Assembly (NCBI GenBank): GCA_902544085.1
Contig: CACCAP010000004.1
Span: 1-64,000, forward strand
DNA length: 64,000 nucleotides
Source of the DNA: an uncultured Bacteroidota bacterium
GTDB taxonomy: Bacteria; Bacteroidota; Bacteroidia; Flavobacteriales; Flavobacteriaceae
Direction: 5' to 3'
Positions 1 to 7,677 of this stretch are shown here, one piece after another (position 1 is the first letter of the stretch; each line of letters opens with the position of its first letter). The notes under the pieces were generated by a model. That model ran no database searches. It had not been told where the DNA came from and saw only the letters and a program-made list of their open reading frames with translations. Both the position numbers and the translations under genes were made by a program.

Positions 1-233
1 GCTGGTAACCCAGTTACCTCAGTAATATTATTTTCATCAACTATAAAAATGTTACCTCTTTTTTCCGTGTAAATAATTGTTTTTTCATCAATAAACTCTA
101 TGCTCCATGGAATATTTTTTGTTGGATGAATTAGCTGCAAATCATAGATTTCATCTTTAGGTTCGTTGATTGTTTTATCGTCTTGTGCGCAAGATATATT
201 GATAAAAAAAAGTAGAATTAAAAATTTTTTCAT
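1..233 (-). CDS. N-terminal part of a PQQ-dependent sugar dehydrogenase-like lipoprotein (runs off the left edge)
   Basis: Only the first 77 codons are in the window. They begin with a lipoprotein signal peptide (MKKFLILLFFINISC, lipid-attached Cys at about residue 15). After a short linker comes the pattern PWSIEFIDEKTIIYTEKRG, which matches the first beta-propeller blade of soluble aldose/glucose dehydrogenases of the GSDH (YliI-like) family (typically PW.maFlpdg.lLvTEr.G). These enzymes use PQQ to oxidise sugars in the periplasm. Catalytic and PQQ-binding residues lie outside the window, so activity cannot be judged. The ATG follows an A-rich stretch, normal for this phylum. A different beta-propeller protein is possible. 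Confidence 0.6.
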   Translation of the reverse strand, partial: MKKFLILLFFINISCAQDDKTINEPKDEIYDLQLIHPTKNIPWSIEFIDEKTIIYTEKRGNIFIVDENNITEVTGLP

Positions 234-248
234 AGTATTTAAAAAAAG

Positions 249-322
249 TCGGGATGACAAGATTTGAACTTGCGACCCCACGCACCCCATGCGTGTACGC
301 TACCAGACTGCGCCACATCCCG
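249..322 (-). tRNA. tRNA-Pro (anticodon GGG)
   Basis: A complete cloverleaf reads on the minus strand: acceptor CGGGATG pairs with CATCCCG, the anticodon stem CACGC/GCGTG encloses the loop ATGGGGT, giving anticodon GGG, and the T-loop TTCAAAT is present. The discriminator base is A and no 3' CCA is encoded. It is one of two proline tRNAs about 1.1 kb apart on the same strand. Confidence 0.95.
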
Positions 323-341
323 AATAATATACAAATATACT

Positions 342-761
342 TTAATGACAGCTAACATTATATTTTTTTAGTTTCCAATAATTATAGGGTAGTGGTGTAT
401 AGAAACCAGCTAAAAGCATTATTGGAACTACCCACCAAGTTAGCATAGCACCGCCTGTCAAAATTAAGTCAGTTATATTCATGGATGCTTCCATACCAAT
501 CATTGAAATAAAAGACATCCCAAATGCTGTTTTAAGTGATGAGGAAAAACTCATTTGTTTTAACAGAATAATAGTTTCAAGAATAACGGATGTAATTAAT
601 CCATTAATGATTGCTAAGCCCATCACTTCAAAGTTAGACCATGAGTGCTCAATATTTTGGAAATAAAAAATTGTTCCAAAATCTCCAATTGAACAACCAA
701 GTAAACACCATAATGTATTTTCTTTTGCTTTTCGCCAGGTAGATTTACAATTCCAATTCAT
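342..761 (-). CDS. DUF4396-type membrane protein
   Basis: A 139-residue integral membrane protein with about four hydrophobic segments. Near the N terminus it carries the block TLWCLLGCSIGDFGTI, resembling the H/C-rich LGC.iGe motif of DUF4396 family proteins. The C-terminal part (MIGMEASMNITDLIL, then a Trp/Pro-rich helix and a His-terminated tail) also fits that family. The function of DUF4396 is not established; paired Cys/His residues in the membrane have led others to suspect metal handling, which is not demonstrated here. It is divergent from the following lipoprotein gene, with 61 bases between starts. The start Met precedes a basic segment and then the first membrane helix. Confidence 0.55.
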   Translation of the reverse strand: MNWNCKSTWRKAKENTLWCLLGCSIGDFGTIFYFQNIEHSWSNFEVMGLAIINGLITSVILETIILLKQMSFSSSLKTAFGMSFISMIGMEASMNITDLILTGGAMLTWWVVPIMLLAGFYTPLPYNYWKLKKYNVSCH

Positions 762-773
762 ATTACAAAATTA

Positions 774-801
774 TTGAATTGTTCTTATTTTCTTAGATTT
801 G
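774..801 (+). promoter_or_regulatory. Bacteroidota-type promoter for the NTF2-like lipoprotein gene
   Basis: TTG at 774-776 is followed after 17 bases by TAGATTTG at 794-801, an exact match to the TAnnTTTG -7 element of flavobacterial promoters. Transcription would start around 808, leaving a leader of about 15 bases before the ATG. Confidence 0.55.
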
Positions 802-822
802 GAATTAAATTAAAGTTATAAA

Positions 823-1305
823 ATGAAAAAGTTATTAATACTATTTATCGTAATACTATTTTGTGCTTGTGATGAGCCTGTAAAAATTGATTCGGCTGAT
901 TGGTCAGGAACTATTTCAGCAACTGACGAAAGAAATGCTATAATGAATACGTTCCCTGACGCATATGAAAATAATGATAGAGAAGCGGCACTTTCAATAT
1001 TTGCAGAGGATGCCGTGTTTTATGTAAATGACACACAATTAACAGCTGTTGATGTTGTCGATGCTTTTATGACAGGACATGAATATTTTGATGATGTTAA
1101 AAATATAGATAGAACAACAACTACAATGTTTTACAATAATGGTGAAATTTATACCAATTATTGGTACACTTGGAATGGAACCAATAAAAAGACAGGAGAA
1201 TTGTTATCGATTCGAGGACATGCTTGGTTTAAGTGGGATGGATTAAAGGTAGTTGAAGCATATAATGCTTTTGATCCTACAGAGTACAACAAAGTTTTTG
1301 AATAA
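823..1305 (+). CDS. Lipoprotein with an NTF2/SnoaL-like domain
   Basis: A 160-residue exported lipoprotein: hydrophobic leader ending in FCAC, with Cys16 as the lipidation site followed by acidic residues. The remainder reads as an NTF2-like cone fold: an N-terminal helix (ERNAIMNTFPDAYENNDREA), the strand block IFAEDAVFYVND, and C-terminal strands ending in HAWFKWDGLKVVEAYNAFDPT. Such domains bind small ligands or act as isomerases or hydrolases, and sequence alone does not choose between these. The gene stands alone: its own promoter lies just upstream and a hairpin terminator follows. No partner gene is evident. Confidence 0.6.
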   Translation: MKKLLILFIVILFCACDEPVKIDSADWSGTISATDERNAIMNTFPDAYENNDREAALSIFAEDAVFYVNDTQLTAVDVVDAFMTGHEYFDDVKNIDRTTTTMFYNNGEIYTNYWYTWNGTNKKTGELLSIRGHAWFKWDGLKVVEAYNAFDPTEYNKVFE

Positions 1306-1326
1306 AAACTACATTCGACAAATTTA

Positions 1327-1354
1327 AAAATCCTCTTCTTAAAGAGGATTTTTT
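1327..1354. terminator. Bidirectional intrinsic terminator
   Basis: The stem AATCCTCTT/AAGAGGATT has a 4-base CTTA loop. It is flanked by A-runs on the left and a T-run on the right, so it can work on both strands: for the lipoprotein gene reading right and for the tRNA-Pro gene reading left. Confidence 0.85.
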
Positions 1355-1355
1355 G

Positions 1356-1430
1356 TCGGGGTGGCAGGATTCGAACCTACGACCTCCGCGTCCCAAACGC
1401 GGCGCGATAACCGGGCTACGCTACACCCCG
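1356..1430 (-). tRNA. tRNA-Pro (anticodon TGG)
   Basis: The minus-strand cloverleaf has acceptor CGGGGTG/CACCCCG and anticodon stem CCGCG/CGCGG around TTTGGGA, giving anticodon TGG. The T-arm contains GTTCGAATC and the discriminator is A. CCA is not encoded. The hairpin immediately downstream serves as its terminator. Confidence 0.96.
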
Positions 1431-1486
1431 AAAATGGCTGCTAATATAAAACTCTTTACATTAACCTCAAACACAAATTTTTGTAT

Positions 1487-1494
1487 TAATTTTG
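1487..1494 (+). promoter_or_regulatory. Candidate -7 element immediately upstream of trxB
   Basis: TAATTTTG is an exact TAnnTTTG match ending only 5 bases before the trxB ATG. Initiation about 7 bases downstream would begin at or next to the start codon, implying a leaderless message. No convincing TTG -33 box lies at the usual distance, so this is tentative. Confidence 0.4.
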
Positions 1495-1499
1495 ATTGA

Positions 1500-2444
1500 A
1501 TGTCAACAGAGATTATTAAAACACTAATTATTGGGTCTGGTCCTGCTGGATACACAGCCGCAATATATGCTTCAAGGGCCGACCTGAAGCCTGTTTTATA
1601 TACAGGAATGGAGCCTGGAGGCCAACTTACAACTACAACTGAAGTCGATAATTTTCCTGGATATCCAAATGGAATTGATGGACCAAAAATGATGGAGGAA
1701 TTAAAAGAACAAGCTGAACGTTTTGGAACTGATGTAAGAATTGGTGAGGCAACTAGTGTTATCTTTAGTAAAGATCCAAACAAAAACCACGAAATAGTCA
1801 TAGACCACGAAAAAAAAATTTTTGCAAAAACCGTTATTATATCCACAGGTGCTAGTGCAAAATATTTAGGTCTTGAAAGTGAACAAAAACTTATTGGTGG
1901 TGGAGTTTCTGCTTGTGCAGTTTGTGATGGATTCTTTTACAAAGGTCAGGAAGTTGCAATCGTTGGTGGTGGAGATACAGCTGCTGAAGAGGCAACTTAC
2001 TTAGCTAATATTTGCTCAAAAGTAACCATGCTTGTTAGGAGAGATGTTATGAGAGCTTCTAAAGCAATGCAACACAGAGTTAACTCCAAGAAAAATATTG
2101 ATTTAAGATATAACACGGAGGTTGTTGAGGTCCTAGGAGATAATGTTGTTGAAGGTATTAGAGTTGTTAATAATAAAACAGGTGAAACAGAGGTTATTGA
2201 TATTACAGGTTTCTTTGTTGCAATTGGTCATAAACCCAACACTGATATTTTTAAAGCTCAATTGGATATGGACGACACAGGATATATTTTGACTGAAGGT
2301 AAGACAACAAAAACAAATATTCCTGGTGTTTTTGCCTCTGGTGATGTGCAAGATAAAGATTACAGACAGGCAGTAACAGCTGCTGGCACGGGATGTATGG
2401 CAGCGTTGGATGCCGAAAGATACTTGGCTTCTCTAGGTGTTTAG
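1500..2444 (+). CDS. trxB: Thioredoxin reductase (NADPH)
   Basis: A 314-residue cytosolic flavoenzyme that transfers electrons from NADPH through FAD and a redox disulfide to thioredoxin. Visible motifs are the FAD-binding GSGPAG at residues 12-17, the FAD-contact block PGGQLTTTTEVDNFPGYP, the redox-active CAVC (Cys139 and Cys142) followed by DG, the NADPH-binding VGGGDTAAEEA around 155-165, and the C-terminal FAD motif FASGDVQDKDYRQAVTAAGTG. Length matches low-molecular-weight bacterial thioredoxin reductases. The next gene starts 2 bases after the stop, suggesting co-transcription. Confidence 0.96.
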   Translation: MSTEIIKTLIIGSGPAGYTAAIYASRADLKPVLYTGMEPGGQLTTTTEVDNFPGYPNGIDGPKMMEELKEQAERFGTDVRIGEATSVIFSKDPNKNHEIVIDHEKKIFAKTVIISTGASAKYLGLESEQKLIGGGVSACAVCDGFFYKGQEVAIVGGGDTAAEEATYLANICSKVTMLVRRDVMRASKAMQHRVNSKKNIDLRYNTEVVEVLGDNVVEGIRVVNNKTGETEVIDITGFFVAIGHKPNTDIFKAQLDMDDTGYILTEGKTTKTNIPGVFASGDVQDKDYRQAVTAAGTGCMAALDAERYLASLGV

Positions 2445-2446
2445 GT

Positions 2447-2890
2447 ATGTTTAAATATAATTTTTTCCTATTTAAAGATTTGCCATCAGCATGGTTATGT
2501 GGCGTAAGAGTGAAAGATTTGAATGATAAAAAATGCATTATTTCTGTAAGGCACAATTGGTTCAATAGTAATCCTTTTAAGTCACTTTATTGGGCAGTAC
2601 AAGGAATGGCTTCAGAATTAGCGACAGGTTTGGCCATAATTGATTTTGCAAATAAAAACAAACTCAAACTATCTATGCTTGTTATTTCAAATGAATCAAA
2701 GTTTTTAAAAAAAGCGAAAGGCTTGATTCGATTTGAATGTGACCAAGTAAAAGCATTAAAAAAAACTTTATCAAGCCTTTCAAAAAATAAAACCACTGAT
2801 AAAATAAAATTAAAATCAACTGGTTACGACGAAAGTGGAGATGTTGTTTCAGAATTTATTTATGAGTGGAGTTTTAAGCTTAAGGAATAA
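2447..2890 (+). CDS. DUF4442 hot-dog-fold protein (thioesterase-like)
   Basis: A 147-residue protein starting at the ATG 2 bases after the trxB stop; the frame stays open further back into trxB, but the sequence there is only trxB read out of frame. The block WLCGVRVKDLNDKKCIISV, then NWFNSNPFKSLYWAVQGMA and ELATG, matches DUF4442, a hot-dog fold related to PaaI-type acyl-CoA thioesterases. Members are predicted to bind acyl thioesters, but substrates are unknown. Position directly behind trxB suggests one transcript rather than shared chemistry. Confidence 0.7.
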   Translation: MFKYNFFLFKDLPSAWLCGVRVKDLNDKKCIISVRHNWFNSNPFKSLYWAVQGMASELATGLAIIDFANKNKLKLSMLVISNESKFLKKAKGLIRFECDQVKALKKTLSSLSKNKTTDKIKLKSTGYDESGDVVSEFIYEWSFKLKE

Positions 2891-2907
2891 GAATTAAAAA
2901 ACTTTAT

Positions 2908-3597
2908 TTAATCTATAATATCAACTTTAATCTTTACATTATCAATGGGCCATTCTCTTCTGTCAGTTTCTAGATCAGAAATTTTGTCAACAACATCCAT
3001 TCCATTAACAACTTTGCCAAATGGTGTATAGTTTTTATCTAAATGGTATGCTCCGTTTCTATCCACAACAATAAAAAACTCGTAAGGTGATGCTAATTTA
3101 TATGGATTGTCAATATCGCTACTAGGAATTGAAAGTATTCCTCTATGATGTTTAAAACCTTTTTTTGTATCTGGTGGAAGTAAATACCTTCCGATTTTTT
3201 GTCTCCTTTTTGATACATCATAAGAATCTGAATTACCACCTTGGATTATAAAGTCTTTAACAACTCTGTGAAAATAAGTACCATCAAAATATTTTTCTTT
3301 TGTTAAAAAAATAAAATTAGCACGATGGTAAGGGGTTTCTTCAAAAAGCTCAATGTCGATGTTTCCATAATTTGTTACGATTCTAACATTTTTCTCTTTA
3401 TTTTTCATTCCATATTCATAAAAAAAAGGAATTGCATTTTCATCATTCAAAATAAATTTCTTTTCAACCAATTTAGGCTCTTCCGCTATTTTTTCAATTT
3501 TTTTTGGCAATACAACTTTATTGTTTTCCTTAGGCTTGTTTTCACACGAAAAATGGAATACCAATAATGTGGTTAAAAGAACTCTAAAAAAATTCAT
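2908..3597 (-). CDS. Cyclophilin-type peptidyl-prolyl isomerase, lipoprotein
   Basis: A 229-residue protein with a lipoprotein leader (MNFFRVLLTTLLVFHFSC, Cys18) and a lysine-rich linker. Residues from about 73 form a bacterial cyclophilin domain: VRIVTNYGNIDIELFEETPYH is the PpiA/B-like opening, and YFHRVVKDFIIQGG is the active-site FHRVI.dFMiQgG motif containing the catalytic Arg. It then continues to FGKVVNGMDVVDKI. It should catalyse cis-trans isomerisation of prolyl bonds in envelope proteins. An insertion between the IQGG motif and the SIPSSDIDNP block is normal for Bacteroidota members. It converges with the DUF4442 gene and diverges from the acyltransferase gene. Confidence 0.92.
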   Translation of the reverse strand: MNFFRVLLTTLLVFHFSCENKPKENNKVVLPKKIEKIAEEPKLVEKKFILNDENAIPFFYEYGMKNKEKNVRIVTNYGNIDIELFEETPYHRANFIFLTKEKYFDGTYFHRVVKDFIIQGGNSDSYDVSKRRQKIGRYLLPPDTKKGFKHHRGILSIPSSDIDNPYKLASPYEFFIVVDRNGAYHLDKNYTPFGKVVNGMDVVDKISDLETDRREWPIDNVKIKVDIID

Positions 3598-3638
3598 ATT
3601 TAAAATTTAAAAATAATAAACATATTATTTTATAATTA

Positions 3639-3665
3639 TTTGTGATTATAAAACCTATATATTTG
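3639..3665 (+). promoter_or_regulatory. Promoter for the PlsC-like acyltransferase gene
   Basis: TTTG at 3639-3642 and TATATTTG at 3658-3665 match the flavobacterial -33 and -7 elements. Spacing is 15 bases, slightly short. Predicted initiation near 3672 falls before the TTG start codon at 3682 and supports that start. Confidence 0.45.
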
Positions 3666-3681
3666 ACCGAAAATTAAAGCA

Positions 3682-4479
3682 TTGTTAATTTTTAGAAAGA
3701 ATACCTTTGGCCATAACCTATACATCAAGAAGTGGCTTATTCGTTTATTCGGACTTTTTACACACAGAAGGTATCGAGGTTTTAACCAATTAAAAATAGA
3801 AGGTTCTCACCACATAAAAGATTTGCCTAAAAATAACGTTCTTTTTGTTTCTAATCATCAAACATACTTTGCTGATGTGGTAGCAATGTTTCATGTCTTT
3901 AATGCCAGTTTGAGTGGTAGAGTTGACTCAATTAAGAACCTTGGCTATATATGGCACCCGAAACTTGAGATATATTTTATTGCTGCTAAGGAAACAATGA
4001 AATCTGGATTGTTGCCTAGAATTATGGCATACGCAGGTGCAGTTTCGATTGAAAGAACGTGGAGGAAAAAAGGGCAGGATGTTAACAGAAAGGTAAATTT
4101 ATCCGATATATCAAATATCGGCAAAGCACTTAATGATGGATGGGTGATAACTTTTCCACAGGGGACAACAACACCATTCAAACCTATTAGAAAAGGTACT
4201 GCTCACATTATAAAAACATTTAAACCAATTGTTGTACCTATTGTAATTGATGGTTTTCGAAGATCTTTTGACAAAAAGGGGTTGAGAGTTAAAAAGAAAG
4301 ACATTCTACAATCTATGGAGATTAAAAAACCAATGGATATAGACTATGACAAAGAAACAGTGGATGGAATTGTTGAAAAAATAGAATACGCCATTGAGCA
4401 GCACGAATCATTTTTAAAAGTTATGTCATTAGATCAGCTTCAGGAATTGGAAAAAAATAATATTAAGAGAAGATTTTAA
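3682..4479 (+). CDS. 1-acyl-sn-glycerol-3-phosphate acyltransferase-like protein (PlsC superfamily)
   Basis: A 265-residue membrane-associated acyltransferase of phospholipid or lipid modification. It opens with a TTG codon; no better ATG precedes the conserved region. Motif I reads VSNHQTYFAD at about residues 57-66, with His and Asp separated by five residues rather than the classical NHxxxxD spacing of four. Motif III reads FPQGTTTPFKPIRKGTAHI, with Gln where most PlsC proteins have Glu (FPEGTR). The same variant blocks occur, as far as I recall, across Bacteroidota, so this is probably a subfamily trait. The acyl acceptor may differ from lysophosphatidic acid. It converges with the next gene, with 6 bases between stops. 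Confidence 0.8.
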   Translation: MLIFRKNTFGHNLYIKKWLIRLFGLFTHRRYRGFNQLKIEGSHHIKDLPKNNVLFVSNHQTYFADVVAMFHVFNASLSGRVDSIKNLGYIWHPKLEIYFIAAKETMKSGLLPRIMAYAGAVSIERTWRKKGQDVNRKVNLSDISNIGKALNDGWVITFPQGTTTPFKPIRKGTAHIIKTFKPIVVPIVIDGFRRSFDKKGLRVKKKDILQSMEIKKPMDIDYDKETVDGIVEKIEYAIEQHESFLKVMSLDQLQELEKNNIKRRF

Positions 4480-4485
4480 ATTAAT

Positions 4486-5235
4486 TTATTCCAAAACAAC
4501 TGTTCTGCTTGATGGATTGAACGGAGTTTCAATTAATTCACCATCATTATCCAATAATTCAAGTGTGATAGAAACCTCACCCTTATCTAAACCTTTAATG
4601 TAGAAAGGTGTCCATTCATCAACTAAAAAATCATGAGTCTTATCACTCTGTTTGATTGATATTTTTACTTTGTTGCCCTCTGGACTTAAATCAGTATTTA
4701 CTAAATAAAAATCAAGCAATAATTTTTCCGTATCGGATCCTTTGTATGTTCCTTTTGGTCTACTGTAGAAAATAAACTCATTTTCTAAGTCAATATTGTT
4801 TGTATCTCCAATTTGAGTCAAAATATAGGCATTAGGATTTTTAACTGATTCATGATAAGATCTTGATAAAAAAGCTAGAATAACATTATTATCATCTGTA
4901 AGTTTTGTTTCGAAATTATCTACATAATGAGCAGAGTAGGGGCCGTTGTTAACAATAAAGTGTATGTGTTGACCTAGATCTGAATTAGCTAAATTATAAT
5001 CAAAATTTTTTTTGGTTTGAGTTCCAAGTTCATAATTATTAATATCAAATGAAAAAATAAAATTGTCTCCCACATTACTTATGTCTTTTATCGCAATTGA
5101 AGAATTATCATATGCTGGAGAACCCTCAACTTTATGTAAAGAAATTTTCTCATTGTTAATAGAACATGAATAAAAAATTAATAGTATTGTTGAAAAAAGA
5201 AATGTTAAATTAAAATTGGTCTTGAATTTGATCAT
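4486..5235 (-). CDS. Conserved Bacteroidota lipoprotein of unknown function
   Basis: A 249-residue secreted lipoprotein. I place the start at MIKFKTNFNL, which gives a proper leader ending LLIFYSC; the open frame extends 38 codons further upstream without signal-peptide character. The mature protein is beta-rich with conserved-looking blocks (GQHIHFIVNNGPYSAHY, LAFLSRSYHESVKN, IFYSRPKGTYKG, LLLDFYLVNT). I recall similar Bacteroidota proteins labelled phosphopeptide-binding protein, but nothing here establishes binding to phosphopeptides. It is divergent from the DUF3089 hydrolase gene, with 34 bases between starts. Function unassigned. Confidence 0.6.
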   Translation of the reverse strand: MIKFKTNFNLTFLFSTILLIFYSCSINNEKISLHKVEGSPAYDNSSIAIKDISNVGDNFIFSFDINNYELGTQTKKNFDYNLANSDLGQHIHFIVNNGPYSAHYVDNFETKLTDDNNVILAFLSRSYHESVKNPNAYILTQIGDTNNIDLENEFIFYSRPKGTYKGSDTEKLLLDFYLVNTDLSPEGNKVKISIKQSDKTHDFLVDEWTPFYIKGLDKGEVSITLELLDNDGELIETPFNPSSRTVVLE

Positions 5236-5269
5236 ATTAAAATAAGGTTTTTGAATGTTTGATAAAATT

Positions 5270-6316
5270 ATGAAATTTAAGCTAACTCTCTTATTGACCA
5301 TTTTCTTTTGTTCCTGTGGATTATTAAAAGAGTCAAACAATGAAATCATTTACAAGTCTATAAATCATGACCAGTATAAAGCAGTTACTAGTCCTGACTA
5401 CAATAATTTAAGCTCTTGGCTTGTTCACCCAGATCATATTGAAAAAAATGATTTTTTAGCGGATAATGATGGTAAAAAAAGAGCTGATGTTTTTTTTATA
5501 GCCCCAACATTGTTTTCAGACAAAAAAAATCCCAATTGGAATTCCGATATCTATGATGAAGAATTTAAAAATTATCTTCTCAATTCAACAATTAAGTTTC
5601 AAGCAACGGCTTGGAAAGATGCTGGTAATCTATACTCGCCAAATTATCGACAAGCTCATTTTAGAGTTTTTGATGAAAGGTATTGGAAAATTGGTGGTGA
5701 AAAAACATTACAATTAGCCTATGATGACATAAAGGCTGCTTTCATGGTTTACATGAAAAAATATAACAAGGGAAGACCGATTATCATTGCAGGTCACAGT
5801 CAGGGAGCTGCACATGCGGTAACTTTATTAAAAGATTTTTTTGATGGCAAAGATTTACAAGATAAATTGATTGCAGCGTATTTACCAGGAACTAAAATTA
5901 CTAGTGAAGATTTCTATGATTTAAAATTAATGAAAGATCCACTAGATATTGGAGGATATGTAACATGGAATACATTTAGAATCTTGAAGAATTATCAAAA
6001 ATATGATTTAACTATCCCATTGGAATGGTTGAAGGGTGGTCAGGTTTCTAATCCTATATTATGGAATGATAGTAAAACATCCGATTACAAAAGTCACAAG
6101 GGTTTGTACTTTATAAATGGAAAAGTTTATAAAAATTCAGTCAAAATTGAATATACAAATTATGCCATATTTTTAAGAATGCCCAGAGTAAATCTTTTTA
6201 AAACAATTTTATTTTCATTTCTAAAAGATTATCATAAAGGTGATATCAATCTATTTTGGGAGGATATAAGAACAAATGCAATTGCGCGGGTAGATTCTTA
6301 TTTTAATGAGTTGTAG
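5270..6316 (+). CDS. DUF3089 alpha/beta-hydrolase lipoprotein
   Basis: A 348-residue lipoprotein starting at MKFKLTLLLTIFFCSC; an ATG five codons upstream is possible but gives a poorer leader. It carries the DUF3089 pattern: ADVFFIAPTLF near the start, AYDDIKAAFMVYMKKYNKGRPIIIA, the nucleophile elbow GHSQGA (serine in GHSQG), and AAYLPGTKI. This suggests a periplasmic or surface serine hydrolase, probably an esterase; the substrate is unknown. Its last 19 bases overlap the 3' end of the convergent oxidoreductase gene, leaving no room for a separate terminator. Confidence 0.8.
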   Translation: MKFKLTLLLTIFFCSCGLLKESNNEIIYKSINHDQYKAVTSPDYNNLSSWLVHPDHIEKNDFLADNDGKKRADVFFIAPTLFSDKKNPNWNSDIYDEEFKNYLLNSTIKFQATAWKDAGNLYSPNYRQAHFRVFDERYWKIGGEKTLQLAYDDIKAAFMVYMKKYNKGRPIIIAGHSQGAAHAVTLLKDFFDGKDLQDKLIAAYLPGTKITSEDFYDLKLMKDPLDIGGYVTWNTFRILKNYQKYDLTIPLEWLKGGQVSNPILWNDSKTSDYKSHKGLYFINGKVYKNSVKIEYTNYAIFLRMPRVNLFKTILFSFLKDYHKGDINLFWEDIRTNAIARVDSYFNEL

Positions 6317-7677
6317 AAATCCGAAACTTTCCAGCCATCTCTTGCCTCCTCTTTCAAAAATTTGTTTAGTTCAGGCCTATTCGTAATTTCCATATTTTTT
6401 GCATCATATTCGATTCTCCCCCCAAATCTTTGGGACAAAACTCCAACTAATGCCATTTCAGTTAGCTCTGCACTATAATTGAAATTTGAACCTGGTAAAA
6501 AATCATTTTTAATTCCATCTATCCACTCTTGTATTGGTGTCTCATCTCCTGATTTTACTCTTGGGATTGTTTGTTTCGGAGTGTTCTTCTGAAATTCAAC
6601 CCATTCTTCATTGTCAACAAGTAATCTTGGATTATTCGGACGACCACCAGTCATTAAAGATTTTTTGGACCCAATCATAACCATTCCCAGATTTGGTATT
6701 TTTTTTAGAGGAAAATCATCATCAAACTCAGGTTTAAAGCCACCTTCATACCATTTTAATTTTACAGATTTTCTTTTTTTATTAGCGGGAAAATTAAACT
6801 CTACAGTCGATTTATCAGCAACAAAATTCTCTTTAATTCTTGGATTAGGAACGTGTCCAACCACTGAATTTGGCATACCCAAACCTAAAGCCCAAAAAGG
6901 TGCATCAAGTGTATGGCACGACCAATCACCCAATTGTCCGTTCCCAAAATCAAAAAAACCTCTCCATGACTTAGGAACATAAACTTTGTTATAATCTCTG
7001 TTTTTCGCTGGTCCAAGCCACAGGTCCCAGTCCAAAGTTTTTGGAATGGTTTGTTTTTTAGGTGGAAATTCACTTGGCATATCCCACCAATGTCCAGGTT
7101 TAAAATTAAATTCACCAAACCAAGCGTGAACTTCGCGAACTTCCCCTAATATTCCAGATTCATACCATTCTTTTACTTGCCTAATCCCATTAGTTGTGTG
7201 CCCCTGGTTTGCCATTTGTGAGACTATTCCATAATAATTTGCTGCCTTTTTTAATGTCCTGCATTCCCAGATATTGTGTGCTAGCGGTTTTTCAATACAA
7301 ACATGAAGGCCTAACTCCATTGCTGTGATTGCAGCATGAAAATGAGTATGGTCAGGTGTACTAATTATAACAGCATCGATCATGTTTTTCATCTTGTCAA
7401 ACATTACTCTATAATCTTTAAATCTCCTTACCTTTGGATGAAATTCCTTTATTTTATTTAACGCCTTGTATGCCCAGTTATCGTCCACATCACACATGGC
7501 AACAATATTTTCAGAATTGATAATTGGTTGCCAGTTTTGAATTCCTCTACCACCAACTCCAATTAATGCAATATTTAATTTGGAATTTAAGTTTCTAGCT
7601 AACAGATTAGGGAATGTAATCGTTGATGCAGCTATTAAACTACTTGTTTTTATGAAATTTCTTCTTGAATTATGCAT
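6298..7677 (-). CDS. Gfo/Idh/MocA family oxidoreductase with Tat signal (first of tandem pair)
   Basis: A 459-residue protein with a twin-arginine leader (SRRNFIKTSSLIAAS) that predicts export after folding with its cofactor. The Rossmann domain contains IALIGVGGRGIQNW, CDVDDNWA, STPDHTHFHAA and the family EKP motif (CIEKPLAHNIWECR). The C-terminal domain contains WHWMP-like Trp blocks (KPGHWWDMP, WDLWLGPA, GDWSCHTLDAPFWALGL), typical of secreted Bacteroidota members that oxidise or hydrolyse sugar derivatives using tightly bound NAD(P). The substrate cannot be deduced. Its ATG shares one base with the stop of the upstream paralogue (TAATG), so the pair is translationally coupled. Confidence 0.88.
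   Translation of the reverse strand: MHNSRRNFIKTSSLIAASTITFPNLLARNLNSKLNIALIGVGGRGIQNWQPIINSENIVAMCDVDDNWAYKALNKIKEFHPKVRRFKDYRVMFDKMKNMIDAVIISTPDHTHFHAAITAMELGLHVCIEKPLAHNIWECRTLKKAANYYGIVSQMANQGHTTNGIRQVKEWYESGILGEVREVHAWFGEFNFKPGHWWDMPSEFPPKKQTIPKTLDWDLWLGPAKNRDYNKVYVPKSWRGFFDFGNGQLGDWSCHTLDAPFWALGLGMPNSVVGHVPNPRIKENFVADKSTVEFNFPANKKRKSVKLKWYEGGFKPEFDDDFPLKKIPNLGMVMIGSKKSLMTGGRPNNPRLLVDNEEWVEFQKNTPKQTIPRVKSGDETPIQEWIDGIKNDFLPGSNFNYSAELTEMALVGVLSQRFGGRIEYDAKNMEITNRPELNKFLKEEARDGWKVSDFYNSLK

Noticed and set aside
249..1430. The two tRNA-Pro genes as a tandem duplication
   Set aside because: Their anticodons (GGG and TGG) and arm sequences differ, so they are distinct isoacceptors and not a recent repeat.
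1421..1846. Open frame of 141 codons antisense to the start of trxB and reaching into tRNA-Pro
   Set aside because: It overlaps both a tRNA and a conserved enzyme; translated sequence is low in information and lacks a plausible start context.
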